Below are positions 9,501 through 19,447 of a stretch of DNA of 64,000 nucleotides, in pieces. The stretch lies in assembly GCA_004565275.1 (NCBI GenBank), contig SDOX01000008.1, positions 341,327 through 405,326 on the forward strand, written 5' to 3'. The notes below the pieces were generated by a model, which did no database searches, was not told the origin of the DNA, and saw nothing but the letters and a program-made list of their open reading frames with translations. How positions within the stretch are numbered: the stretch's first letter is position 1; each line of letters begins with the position of its first letter. Source of the stretch: Nannochloropsis salina CCMP1776 (lineage: Eukaryota; Sar; Eustigmatophyceae; Eustigmatales; Monodopsidaceae). Made by a program: the position numbers and the translations under genes.

Positions 9501-9846
9501 TTTTGTCGTCGTGGAAAGGACAACATCCCATCCATTGCCCGTCCCCTTTCTCATCCAAGTCCACGTGCTGCTTGATCACGTCCGACAGGGGGACTGACGC
9601 CCGAATCCGTTCCTTCATCTCACTTCCCTCCGCTGCACCCTGCACGCTTGCGGAAGAGGAAGGTCGAAGCGCGAGGGCAGCGGTCGAAGGGAGATAATGG
9701 CGTTTACTATAACAGCGTCTTCTGAATTGGTCTCCCGGGGCCGCGCGATTGAGCACTCTTGGACGCCAAATCCGAAATGCTTCAACGGCAGCCACCAGGA
9801 GAAGCAGTCTAGCCAGCAAAGTCCCTCCACGAGCAGGTGACCACAT
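6592..9846 (-). CDS. DnaG-type DNA primase, probably organellar
   Basis: A single-exon gene of 1,084 aa for a bacterial-type primase that would make RNA primers for organelle DNA replication. The N-terminus is a signal peptide followed by VEAFRI, the Ala-Phe plastid-entry pattern. The CHC2 zinc finger lies near residues 100-135 (CPFHDDKSPS ... YHCFSCGAGGD), then the RNA polymerase core. The TOPRIM domain has the catalytic Glu in VVEGYFDVM (about residue 335) and the metal-binding aspartates in LVLDRDKAGQ (about 385). Residues 560-780 are Gln/Pro-rich low complexity, encoded by CAG repeats, absent from bacterial DnaG (about 580 aa). The C-terminal part (LIELLIADPRARTRVRDFLW) looks like a helicase-interaction helical domain, followed by another Q-rich tail. 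ATG 9846 is the only in-frame ATG before the domain; 119 open codons upstream have none. Confidence 0.88.
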   Translation of the reverse strand: MWSPARGGTLLARLLLLVAAVEAFRIWRPRVLNRAAPGDQFRRRCYSKRHYLPSTAALALRPSSSASVQGAAEGSEMKERIRASVPLSDVIKQHVDLDEKGDGQWMGCCPFHDDKSPSMSVSDDKGLYHCFSCGAGGDIFSFVSNIGGLSFPEAMELLADEAGIDLVKEGYGQGGGKGASGATKESHARLHQALEAAGEYYASMLLEASAGPARTHLQERGLSAGLASDFGLGYAPVRPGSLLRHLGPLKLSREELVKSGLFSPRSLDNPSPFDRLSGRLIIPIRSARGQMVAFGGRLLDEGPLAKYLNTPETPVFKKRNLLFGAHVARAAIREKGTALVVEGYFDVMALHGAGLRNAVACMGTAVTGDHVKTLQNALPSGGGTLILVLDRDKAGQRAAVRTCRELLLPLEAEGRLSGLHVKVAQLPEGSGDPDDLLRVYAAGWGQAQAGAMFEREVVDKAMLWKEWYARLLMEEGGEVGVGKAGASAGGPHASRGDTAAFSRRSEALTDFLARLPATQQADRTFLCSLLAREAFPSDEPLRARVTSDLLQQCDEKHSAYKARETERARQQQHEQQLKQQQQKLQQPQRLQQSKEEPAPRLQQTQPPGRQQPQYPHRPPQRLTNLPAPQPSSAPVARPQSQQSQQSWAQYTPLKQTGRTPAPERQGREETRSWDEHRVSRPSYTSSTLQGSAFSSPPSSFGAPGLGDARSESLHASSLTSTVQGVSASRPRPPPQKAAPQATPLPSSPPPSSFNEEDTKAIFIYEQSLIELLIADPRARTRVRDFLWSTVDGLGLHEQQPPEAQQLILSTHSHQLLFDWLMQADARTHRSSLLSFPPPRQNPASSVARLKQQFEMDVPAFPELLSYFDRSLERERMPHSMDDLQRILQGALAFLVNVTVARRVEEETEFWQRRLQYLEAQREGSMASSKGHAVIAPPLRPEATASSQERYPYTRGVEEQREERRYFQGAEPRAPYQREVSGAMSQSSWQHRSQTLQQQVQLQQERSPSMEVRLQQKAHEQRGRWPSETGEGLNNYYNSVYAQREAQQAYLQSQRARETRFGSSLPPIESNPPEARVGPAPGPPR
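7890..8140 (-). repeat. CAG/CAA-rich coding tract in the primase
   Basis: An imperfect trinucleotide-rich stretch (CTG/TTG on the plus strand) encodes Gln-rich sequence, with runs such as QQQQKLQQPQ. It is length-variable by nature and may differ between strains. Confidence 0.75.
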
Positions 9847-10504
9847 GGCACCTTGCCCTCTGAATGTACCCTGTGGTATCCGAATGTTCTTAAGACTCGC
9901 TTTCCTGGCTGGAGACACTGCCCTGGGAGCCCTGTACAAGCTTACAATGGCTGGCTCGATGGCAAGACCGGTAGCAGCAAGAGGAAAGCAGCTACTGAGC
10001 TGGGCAAATAGTTGAAGGAGCTCCGAAAAGAACCACCTCGTCACAGCACATTGCCAGGGCAGACCAAAGTACCCTGCACACGTAGGATAAAGATGTATGA
10101 CGAGCGTGAGTGAAGAGGGCCTGACGGTCGTGGTCGTCGAGAGTGAGACAGTGGAGGCGGAAGGGCCTCTCTCCTTGTTCTTGTCTCGCTGAAGACGTGC
10201 CACCCCAGGCCAGAATTCCCGCTATCCACCCGCGGCACCTGGAGTCGGTCTCAGGTCCTTACTAAAATTGTTGATCGGGAACTGGAAACAATCCAAGCTG
10301 TGCTACGGGCTAGGGGTGTCGAGCAACCCAGGTATTCAATCAATAGGATGAAATTTGTGGCCTCCGAGACCGCGCGGGGGCTCGGACTCATTGCCATGTT
10401 GTTCCTTTCCCCCTCTCAGGACGTGATATTTTAACAGGCAACGGGCGCACACTCACAAGCGGGCGCACGCCGTCAATAGCACCAATACAACACGCGGCAG
10501 GGGG
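9847..10504. other. Divergent intergenic region, no gene seen
   Basis: These 658 bp lie between the start codons of the primase and ClpX. A minus-strand frame is open up to about 10203 but has no ATG and no family similarity, so I treat it as 5' UTR or promoter. Confidence 0.5.
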
Positions 10505-12514
10505 ATGTGGAGGCCCTACGCCGCGGCAGCGGCACGCCGTTACGTCAAGCGTCCGACGTGGTCTGCAGTCTGTCATGGCAGCCCCGGGGGCAGAACCCAG
10601 AATTTGAGCACTAGCCATCCCCCCACATCAACTCTGTCTTCCGCGGCGGTCCCACCTCAAGCGTTCCGGGTCCTTTCGCCGCGTGAAATTTACGAGGGTT
10701 TGGAAAAATACGTGATCGGGCAGGAGGACGTAAAGACCGGCTTGGCGGTAGGTGTCCATGCCCATTATTTGCGTCTTTATAGCAAAGAGCAAGCAAGGCA
10801 GGCAGCCGAGGCCGCGGAGGCGGCCAACGGGCAACGGAAAAGAAAACATGCGGCGCCTGCATTGACGGCTCGAGAGGGCGACACCATGACAGTGTACCAC
10901 AACGGGAAGACTAGCAGCCTGATCCTTTCCGAGCCGGGAGACATGGACACGGCTTCGGGCTCCGTCCATCGATTTTTGCGCGAAGAGATCCTCAACGCCG
11001 CCAGCGGAAACCCGTCCTCGCTGAGCTCCACCTCGAATACGTCTTCTGGGAACGGCAACGATCCCTCCTCCTCCCCCTCCTTTCCCAATGCCCGCAAAGG
11101 GATGACCATCCGCCTGCACCAGGACCCGCGGCGGCGCTCTCGCCCCCGGCCCAGCGTGGAGCCGGTAGAGCTGGAGAAGTCTAATATCCTCATGCTCGGG
11201 CCCACGGGGAGCGGAAAGACGCTGCTGGCTAAGACGCTGGCCAAGCTCCTGGACGTGCCCCTGGTCCTGACGGACGCCACATGCCTGACCCAGGCTGGCT
11301 ACGTGGGCGAGGACGTGGAGTCCCTGCTCTTCAAGCTCTACCAAGCGGCCGGGCAGGATTTGGAGGCGACGGAGCGGGGTATCATCTACATCGATGAGAT
11401 CGACAAGCTGTCGAAGCGGGAGAGTGGGAGCGTCCGCGATGTGTCGGGGGAGGGCGTGCAACAGGCCTTGCTGAAGATGCTGGAGGGGAACGTGGTGAAT
11501 GTGCCCAAGGCCGGAGGTCGGAAGAATCCGCGCGGGGAGCATGTGCAGATCGACACCACGGACATCCTCTTCATCTGCGGCGGGGCCTTCGCGGGCTTGG
11601 AAGGGGTGATTGCCAGAAGGGTGAGCCAGGCCTCGATCGGGTTCGGGGCCAGCCTGGGGGGAAAGGGGGGGGGGGCAGGGGACCGACCAAGGCGCCTTGT
11701 TCGAGAATGTGGAGCCCGACGATCTGGTCCAGTTTGGCGTCATCCCGGAGCTGGTGGGGAGATTGCCGCAGATCGTGAGTGGGAGGGAGAGGTCGTGGGT
11801 GGGGGGCAGGGGGGAAGGGGGGGGTAGTAAGAAAGCTTGCCCTGCGCGTCGGTATCAGGGATGCTCACAGCCCTCTTCCCTCCCGTACCCTCACCAACGT
11901 CTCAGCTGCACACGCAAAGCCTGACGTTCGAGCAGATGATCCGCATCCTGACCGAGCCCAAGCAGGCGCTGGTGAAGCAGTACGCCTTCCTCTTCGCCAT
12001 GGAGGACGTGGCTTTCCACGTCACGACCCAGGCGCTCGGCTGCGTGGCTCGGATGGCGCTGGATAAAAAGACGGGGGCGAGGGGCCTCCGAAGCATCCTC
12101 GAGCAGGCGCTGAAAGAGAGCATGTACCTGGTTCCCGACGACCAGGACGTGAACGCGGTGGTCCTGGACGCGCGGCCCGTGGTGGAGGGCGAGACGGAGG
12201 CGTTGGAGTAAGTCCGAGGGGAGGGGCGGGCGGAGGGAGCGGGGAGGAGCAGAAGTGTCGGAGGCCTGGGAGGTCGAGGAGGCCGGGGAGGGGCATGCAA
12301 AGCGCGAGATGTATTTCTGAGAGGGCGCGCTTACAGGGCCGTGCACACACGCGACAGGGTCCTTCTCGTCCGAGGAGAGGAGACGCTGGAGAGCTTCCTG
12401 CAGGCCAGGGAGGCGGAAGGCGTGGGAGGGGGGGGAGGGGGGGCGGGAAGGGGGGAGGGGGAAGCGAGACGGGCCGGGACGGAGGAGGACGTCTCGGAGG
12501 TGGCGGCTGCCTAG
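10505..12514 (+). CDS. CLPX: ClpX, ATPase of the mitochondrial (or plastid) ClpXP protease
   Basis: The AAA+ unfoldase of the ClpXP protease. Exons are 10505-11774, 11906-12207 and 12337-12514, about 582 aa once a 1-nt frame break is allowed for. Donors are ATC|GTGAGT and GGA|GTAAGT, acceptors TCTCAG and TTACAG. The N-terminus is Arg/Ala/Ser-rich with no signal peptide, so mitochondria are more likely than plastid. Walker A is [12 protein letters not shown] (about residue 234) and Walker [11 protein letters not shown] (about 293). GGAFAGLE and RLPQI follow, and sensor 2 is [12 protein letters not shown]. The N-terminal zinc-binding domain of bacterial ClpX is absent, and a roughly 90-residue polar insert precedes Walker A. 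The frame breaks in a run of eleven G at 11665-11675: ten G would read through into [15 protein letters not shown]. There is no GT-AG intron there, so this is a sequence error or a real indel. The last exon adds a Gly/Glu-rich tail. Confidence 0.9.
11665..11675 (+). repeat. G11 homopolymer at the ClpX frame break
   Basis: Eleven consecutive G follow AAA just after SIGFGASL. The conserved ClpX sequence switches frame across this run by exactly one base. Confidence 0.8.
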
Positions 12515-13184
12515 TTGGGAGAGAGGAGGGAGGGGGGCCAGGGGGGAAGGGGCGAGGGGGGGGGGGGCTGGTCGAAGGGGAAAGAAAGATACATTCAGGC
12601 TCTGAGAGGATTGAGGGAGATGGAGGCGACCGACGCGTGGTGGAGACGGTAACAAAGGCTGGTGTGCGTAATAGGGACGTTAAAAAAAGTGCGCAAGACG
12701 GGCGAAGCTACAAGCCGTGGCGCGAGGAGGAAAGGGAGTGGGTGTTATGAGGGAGGAGATGGATGCAAGCTGTACATAGGGTGCTCGCTGTCCTCGCACG
12801 GGGCAAAAAGGAAGTAAGGCGCCTGGTCAAGTGGAGGTTCAGAGTATCTCGTAGGGCTCTCAGGTTTGAGGATACCGACTTTGCTTTCTTTGTGCCGCTT
12901 TCCCCCTTCTGACCCCTCTCGACACATTCCAAGCGCCCCCTGGCCCTCGCCTCCCACACTTTCGACGCACTTTCACACCCCTCTTCCCTGTACATAGGAC
13001 GCCCCGCCAACATCCACCTTTCCTCTTCGTCAAACCAACCTCGTTGCCCGAGCAGGCTCCCTGAGGCTTCCCCTTACGCTCTCCCGGGCCTCCTCTGTCG
13101 CCTTCTCCCACCAGAAATGCCTCCATCCCTCCCTTCCCCCATCCCCATCTCCCCCCCCCGCCGAGCCCCTCCCCCCCCCCCCAC
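12515..13184. other. Convergent intergenic region with G and C tracts
   Basis: These 670 bp separate the 3' ends of ClpX and the SLC52 gene. The left part is G-rich (12515-12570). The right part carries C tracts, including a run of twelve C at 13171-13182 just beyond the SLC52 stop. No gene is seen. Confidence 0.5.
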
Positions 13185-15103
13185 CTACGACCACAGGAGC
13201 ACGCCGGCCAAGGACAGGCCTGTGCCCAAAAACGCGCCCGTCTGCACCATGAAGGCCGACCATGCGAACCACTGGTACGCTGCGTCGCCCCCGTCGCCTC
13301 CGATCCTCCCCGCCTTCCGGGCCCGCGCCGCTTCCTCCTGACGCCGCCGGTCGAAAAAAATGGAAATGGACGTGAAAGAGAACATGAAGCTGAACAAGGT
13401 GTTGGCCACCACCACCAGCACTCCGCCGTACGGGCGAAGGGCCAGGGGGGGCGCTGACCCACTAAAGGCGCAGTACAAGAGCAAGGCAGCAAGGCAGATG
13501 GTTGCTGCCCCGGACATGAAGATTCGGCCCGTGGGAAGAAAGCTCGTGGCCAGCTTTCCCAGAGGGTCCGCGCACATGAAGCCTCCATTGGCTAACAGCA
13601 GCACCCGCGAGGGGTTTTGGTAGCCCGTGCAGGCCATGGGGAGGGTGGAAGGGACGACGCCGTAGGCGAGGGCGGAGAGGAGACATTGCAAGCCGAACAC
13701 CGCCACGTGGGAGTCTCGGACAGAGGGGAGGGAAGATGGAGGGGGGGAGGCGGAGGGAAGGGAGGAAGGGTCCGTGGGGGGGTCCCGCGGGTCTCCCGAG
13801 TCGACCCCAGGGGCGATGAGAGGGCGGCGGTCGCCGTCAGGCCGCTCTTCCGTCTCCTCCAGACTCCGGTCGGCCAGAGTCCCGTACTGCCCCTGCCCAT
13901 GCGCCTCCTCGACGCCGGCCGCAGGCTCGGCGTCCCGGGCTTCTTCCCGTTCCTCTTGGACGGAGGCGTGCACGCGCCGGCTCACGAAGCCGAAAGCCGC
14001 CATGCCGACGAGGAGGACGAGGGAGAGGAGGTTGAAGTAGTGCCCAGGGGAGAGGCGGGGATGGAGGGAGCCGGCGTCCGCCACCAGGGTGAGGAGGGCG
14101 ATTGCCAGGCCGCTGAGCCCCGCCCCAGCCGTGTGGGTGGAGGTATAGCTCTTGGGGAGTGTGGCCAGGTAGGGCGTGAAGACCACGCCCGTGCTGCTGC
14201 AGACGGCGCCGGTGAAAAAGGCGAGGACGAGGAGGCCGGCGCTATGGGGTACGCCCTGGATAGGGACTTGGGCCTGCCAGTAGCGCGGTAGAAGGAGGGA
14301 GACGACAAGCCCCGAGGCGAGGAGGATCCAAATGTCGATCTGGACGGAAAGAGGGGCAACCACGATGGTAGGTGGTGTGGAGAGGAGGTGTCAATCGACT
14401 GGAGAGAGGGAGCAAGCAGCTCAAGAGGAGGAGAGAAGGGGTTAGATTCTGGTGCGTGGGCTTGATTCGGAGGTTTGGAAGCTCGAGTCGTACCTCTTGT
14501 GATAGACGGGAGTTGCTAGAGTGGCGCTTTTTGTACATGAAGAGCAAGGGGAAGATGTAGGCGAGCTGCTCTGCCGTCAAAATAAGCACACCAAGCTTGT
14601 TTCCCTTCCAGAGAAAAGGAACGAACGGACAAGAGGGCCAGGAATATCCAGTCAGGGTAGGGCACAAGCAAAGTTATGATCCTCGTCGCCCTGGGACAGA
14701 CGCCTGAGTGGCTCGCGACTACTTACCTCCGGCAGGGTCCGCACAAACATCGGCAGCTGGCCCCATAGACCTGCTCCCGGCACAGAAGGGGCAGAGACTT
14801 AGTGAATACGTATTCATGCGATCAGATGTGCGGAACAGGGGGCAGTAACATACAGAACACACTTGGCCGAATGCGGGGAGGTCTCGAGCCTGGGATCGTG
14901 TACGCGTGGCCAAGCCATTCCTTCCCTCTACCGGGCTTTCAGCTCACTTCCCACACCACGCACGCATCTGTCCCCGAATACATACCGTTAAATAAAATCC
15001 ATGAGGACAATCCCCAGGCCGCAAGGGCCAAGTGAATGATCTGAACCCTTACAATTTCTCTCCCTGAATCCAGGTTGCATAGGGGCTTGTGTTCCGCTTG
15101 CAT
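13185..15103 (-). CDS. Riboflavin transporter, SLC52 family
   Basis: A plasma-membrane riboflavin carrier by family. Four exons on the minus strand, 15103-14986, 14770-14727, 14604-14494 and 14339-13185, give 475 aa, normal for SLC52. All splice sites are GT-AG (AACG|GTATGT, GGAG|GTAAGT, AGAG|GTACGA) and every phase fits. The first membrane span (LALAAWGLSSWILFNG) runs straight into the family signature GLWGQLPMFVRTLPE across exons 1-2, then LTAEQLAYIFPLLF in exon 3. Exon 4 has FFTGAVCSSTGVVF, GAGLSGLAIALL and, after a long acidic cytosolic loop rich in Ser/Pro, LQCLLSALAYGVVPST. About ten or eleven membrane spans are visible. The tiny second exon (44 nt) is easily missed by automatic gene callers. 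Confidence 0.85.
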
Positions 15104-15869
15104 TGGCCCAAGGGGAAAGGCCTGCGCGCGTATCGAAATACATTTGTGTGTGAGGCTCTGTCGACGGTTTAAATGCTCAGTAAAACCCTTTCTTATCGCC
15201 TTTGTTCAAGATGCATGGAGGGGCTGCAGGAAAAAGTGCCATGTGTTGACTAGGAATCGTGCGTGCCAATGCGGACATGAGAATGCCGCTACGTCTTAAT
15301 GTAGACAAGGTGTAAATTGGAATTGGAACAATTTCGGTGCCTGCTTTCTGTCATGTCTTTCATCCCTACAGAACGGTGTGCAAGGACGTCCTCTGCAACG
15401 TTTAAAAGTATTGTTGTGCTACACCGTGCCTGAATGTTGGCAGCCGCGGTGTTTGGAGCGAGGTGTCCCTCGGTGCGAGTGGGAAAGGCGAGACAACACG
15501 GAGGCAAGAGAAGGCGATAACTGCGACGTGCGGACAGTTAATCCCCCTTCGCGGTGCTTTGTGCTTGTGAAATGGAGGAAATGCTCTCAGTTTGTCCAGC
15601 ACGTGCAAAAAATGTTTTTAAATAGTGGTTTTTCTGGTATTGGAAAGGAAGGGAAAGGGAGGGCTGCTGCCTGAATAGGAGGGCGAGGCCATGCATGGGA
15701 GCCCTCCTTTGCACCTAATGCTTTGCTTCGAGTGACACTGCGAAATCCAATGGCTTTGATTTATGTCTACAGCAACATGTACAAGAGAAACATGCTAGGA
15801 ATCTTGGCCTCTGATTGTTTGTTGCACCAACCCCCGCCAACCTCCCCCCATCCTTCCTCCGACAGCCTC
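15104..15869. other. Divergent intergenic region, no gene seen
   Basis: These 766 bp lie between the SLC52 and metaxin starts. In-frame ATGs upstream of the metaxin start (for example at 15750) give no conserved sequence and I read the stretch as promoter and 5' UTR. Confidence 0.45.
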
Positions 15870-17198
15870 ATGTTCTCCTCCGACTTCTTCGGCACGGACT
15901 TCACGAAGAACCCCCTGGGAGCCAACAAGCCTTCCTTATGTCCCGAGCATGCAGTCGACCCTACTTCCATAAAGGCGCATGCCGAGCGGAGCTATCCTTT
16001 CGTTCTCCTCCAATTCCGCCCAGCTTTTGCACTTCAACTTTACTTGCGCTTTGTGCGCGCTCCATACGTGGTTCGGAACCTGGAATATCCGGTTTTAGAG
16101 ACTGTGGGACAACTTCCTGTCCTGATGGATGGGCAGTTTCTCTTGCCAGAAGATGACGCCCTAGGGTACCTTCGTGAGCATTATCCCGCCCTGGACTTGG
16201 ACGCGAAACTCTCCGGCGCCCGACGCGCGCAGGTACTGGCATTGCACGCCCTCGTACGAGAGAAGTTAGCGCCTGCCGTGGGTGCTTCTCGCTACCGGGA
16301 CGAACGCAATTTTGCCCAAAACGTGCGGGCGGTCATCTTGCGGGCGACGCGCTTCCCCTTGGGCCCGGCCATCTCCACCGCCGAGCGCCGACGCGGCATG
16401 CAGGAGCAGCGGTGGCGGGGTCTGGCGGATGGGGGAATGGGTGTGGGGGAGGTCTTAAGGCGTGCACAAGGCGTATACCGGGAGCTGGACAACCTTTTGG
16501 GGGCCTCGACGGGTGATTTCTTCTTCGGGCGCGAGCCCACCAGCTTCGACGCCTGCCTTTTCGGACACTTGGCAGAGGCCCTGGCCGATGTGAACGTGCT
16601 GGTCATTGTCTCTACCTTCGACAACCTCATGCGTTTCTTTCGACGGATTGCGGAGGAGTTTTTCAACGTTGGGGCGCAAGCTGCGGCATCTACTGCCTCT
16701 TCCTCGACCTCACCCTCGGCGTCTCCGGATGGGCCCGTGCGAGAGCCGCAAGGCTTTTCGATCGCATCCGACTTGAAAGAATGCTATAGACACGCGGATT
16801 ACATGAACAATCGCAACCCTTTCAATCAAGTAGAGGCGGCCAAACTGTGTGCAGAAGCCCCCTTGGTTCCCGAGCCGATGGTTCAGAAGTTTCTGGAGGG
16901 AGGAGGACTCCAAGGGAGCGGCGACGCGTCAGCGGGAGGAAGAGGGGAGGCAGGGGGCGCGCCCGGAAGCAGCGGTCCCGCGGACACGTCGGGGAGAACG
17001 GGTACGGTGGGGGGCAGGAAGAAAGCGGAAGAGCTGGAGGAGGAGCGAGAGAGGCGGAGGGAGAATGTGTTGTGGTTGACAGTGGTAGGGGGGGTGGTCA
17101 GCTTTTTCTTGCTCTTCCAGGGGGTGCTGGCGCTCGCGACGGGGGAAATAGAGATTGTGGAGGAAGAGGAGGTAGACGGAGAGATGGAGGAGGAGTGA
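15870..17198 (+). CDS. Metaxin-like mitochondrial outer-membrane protein
   Basis: A single-exon gene of 442 aa with a metaxin layout: thioredoxin-like GST N-domain (LYLRFVRAPYVVRNLEYP, then TVGQLPVLMDGQFL), an all-helical GST C-domain ending in FFFGREPTSFDACLFGHLAEAL, and a C-terminal membrane anchor (LWLTVVGGVVSFFLLFQGVLAL, about residues 400-421) followed by an acidic tail. Metaxins sit on the cytosolic face of the mitochondrial outer membrane and work with the SAM complex in import of beta-barrel proteins. A Gly/Ser/Glu-rich linker of about 60 residues separates the GST fold from the anchor. The start at MFSSDFFG is chosen because the upstream sequence is pyrimidine-rich and unconserved; an earlier in-frame ATG at 15750 cannot be excluded. 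Confidence 0.8.
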   Translation: MFSSDFFGTDFTKNPLGANKPSLCPEHAVDPTSIKAHAERSYPFVLLQFRPAFALQLYLRFVRAPYVVRNLEYPVLETVGQLPVLMDGQFLLPEDDALGYLREHYPALDLDAKLSGARRAQVLALHALVREKLAPAVGASRYRDERNFAQNVRAVILRATRFPLGPAISTAERRRGMQEQRWRGLADGGMGVGEVLRRAQGVYRELDNLLGASTGDFFFGREPTSFDACLFGHLAEALADVNVLVIVSTFDNLMRFFRRIAEEFFNVGAQAAASTASSSTSPSASPDGPVREPQGFSIASDLKECYRHADYMNNRNPFNQVEAAKLCAEAPLVPEPMVQKFLEGGGLQGSGDASAGGRGEAGGAPGSSGPADTSGRTGTVGGRKKAEELEEERERRRENVLWLTVVGGVVSFFLLFQGVLALATGEIEIVEEEEVDGEMEEE

Positions 17199-17483
17199 GT
17201 AATGTCTGGTGCACGCAGGGGGCAAGTAAAAGAACACTCGCAGGATGAAGAGAGCACACCGGCGCTTTTTCTTTCCGTCTGGACATGTACCCTACATCAG
17301 ACAACGCGGGCTCTTCCCTTCCAGTGTCCTCGTCCTTTCTTCGGCAGTTTGTTTTTACATACGCTAGATAGTGTCGTCGTGCCCAGTGACATCTGTGAGA
17401 AACGCCATTCCTCACGAGCCCCTTGGCCCATGTCTTCACAGTTTCGATCTCGCACTTTGCCCCCCGCTTTGTCGTCCTTGTCC

Positions 17484-19447
17484 TCACCGTCGCGGTTCCC
17501 CACAGATCTGACACACTGTCCGGCGCGGGGCGTTCAAAAACGTGCAGGCCGGACACGCCCACTCGCTTAACATGTGCGAGTCGGGGGCGGTCGCGGGAGG
17601 GAGTGTTTCTGTCGTCTGGGGCACGGTCGGGGGGGGAAGGGGAGTATGAGGGGCCATCCGAGAAGAACGAGGGGTGCGAGAGGGAGGCGTTCGCCCGCCT
17701 CCTCCTCCACTATCCCAGGGCACGACCATGGCAGCTGTAGGACCGGTGGAAACGCCCGCTTGTCGATTGCGTTGCCGGGCACGGGCGGCCGGCGTGGGGC
17801 CGCAACAAGAACGCCGCAGGGCCCGCAGGCCGGACAGCAGGAGCGGTAAGGCCAGAAGGGCGATGGCGATACCCAGGATCACGCTTAGGTACCTCCATTG
17901 GAGGAGCCGGTCGAGCAGGCCCACGTTGGGGTCGCTCGCGAGGGCATCGTCGCTGAAAAAGCCGGTGCCGTTCACGTACGCCGTCCCTCCCGCCGCGTAG
18001 TACCCGTACTCCTCTATATTACTGACGCCGCACCTCCCCATGCCCCGGGCTACCAGTCCGTAGCCGCCGGAACCCCAAAATCGACCCCAGCTGTTTTTGA
18101 CGATCTGGTATTGAGGAGGAGAAAGCGAGGGTTGGTTGTGAGCGGAGACCAGGTACTTTGCAATATACATTGCATGGGCCATCACGGTAAGAACGGGCTT
18201 GTATTCAGGTCCGATATCGACCTTGACTCAATTCGCAACCCAAGCTTTTCAATCAGACCCCGTGATGGCCTTCGTCATAGAACATCGATCATCGCAGGCC
18301 CTGGGGAAGCACTCACCCAGTAGTCCGTCCCCGTTCTCTCATCCGTGCCGTAGCCGACAATGGTCACCGCATGATTCAGATCCGACCCGCAGCTCTGCGT
18401 AAAAATTCCCCCCTTGTATTGAATAAAAGCGTCGCAGGATCCATCGATGGCCACAGCCACAGGCCGGCGGGACACGATACTCAAGAGGCCATTCTCGCTG
18501 CAGGGGTCGGTCTCGTAGGCCGCTGCGATACGCGAGGCAAGCGGGTATGCGCCAGATCGACACTTGCCCTGCGATTGCGTAAATTGATAATCAGTGGTGC
18601 TAGCCAAGCCCTTTCTGACGACAAATTTAAAGGCATAGTCGAAATCACCGCCGTTACACCCCTCATTCTGCGTCACGCAGTCGATCAGCTCCTGGTTGCT
18701 CAGTTCGTTGAGGACCCCAGTCGTCACTGCTACTGCACCCTCCACGGCGGCGGTGGTCGTGAATGCCCAGCAAGCTCCGCACGCACCCTGATTTTTGACC
18801 GGCGTCACGGCCACAACACCCTCAGGGTTGAGATTGGCAGTGCGCCAATCCACCGCCGGGGGCAAAGCTCTAGGAGACAGATCTTTAGCCAATTCCGATG
18901 GAACGAAATATTCGCTTTTCTCGCCCCCCTGCTCCTTCGAATGCTCTTCCTCCGATCGGTTGTGCTTGTGGAAACCCTGAAGGCCTCGATGGCTGTCTAA
19001 ATTATCGCTTGAAAGGCTGGAGGTAGAACGGGCAGACGGGGCCTCTCGCCTTCGAGGTATAACTTTCAACCCAAAAATGGCATCATGCTCTTCAGGAAGA
19101 CGGTCACTTAGCGGATTGAAACCCATATGAAACGAGGCATCGGGATGGTCCACTTTGTACTGCTCTAAGAATAGGCAAGACTTGACCCAAGCCTCGAAGC
19201 GCCGGGCTTGCTCTTGAGAATTGGCGCTGTAGTCCTTGTGGAACTCTGCACAATATGCTTCAAAACCTTTTATAGAGCAAGGGACATCGTCAATTGGTGG
19301 CAAGGATGTACATCTGGAAGCTTTTATGAAAAGTACGACTAGAGCGAAAAGAATGGGACAGTGCTTGCCCAAATTCGCTCGAAGAAAACACCTTGCGCGT
19401 GCAGCTCGCACGCAAGGCCCTGGCAGGGCCTTCATCGTCCTTGACAT
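17484..19447 (-). CDS. Papain-like protease with membrane span and C-terminal NZF zinc finger
   Basis: Two exons on the minus strand, 19447-18317 and 18104-17484, give 583 aa. The donor TACTGG|GTGAGT and acceptor TACCAG fall exactly between YW and IVKNSWG. In order: signal peptide (CPILFALVVLFIKA, residues about 29-44), an I29 propeptide, then a C1A peptidase with oxyanion Gln in VKNQGACGACWAF, nucleophile Cys226, His359 (LNHAVTIVGYG) and Asn381 (KNSWG). After the peptidase come a membrane span (about 449-470), a basic Cys-rich juxtamembrane patch, a Pro/Ser/Thr-rich linker, and a RanBP2/NZF finger at the extreme C-terminus (residues 558-583: WACPACTFLN ... CQICGEP) with the Thr-Phe pair typical of ubiquitin-binding NZF fingers. 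Predicted topology is a lumenal or vacuolar protease with a cytosolic finger. The combination is unusual for cathepsins, which normally end after the peptidase or a granulin domain. Confidence 0.88.

Noticed and set aside
9847-10203. 119-codon in-frame upstream extension of the primase
   Set aside because: The extension contains no ATG and would displace the signal peptide from the N-terminus.
10628-11743. A 371-codon minus-strand frame across ClpX
   Set aside because: It is the shadow of the ClpX AAA+ coding region.
13617-14291. A 224-codon plus-strand frame, Gly/Arg-rich
   Set aside because: It is antisense to the conserved SLC52 exon 4.
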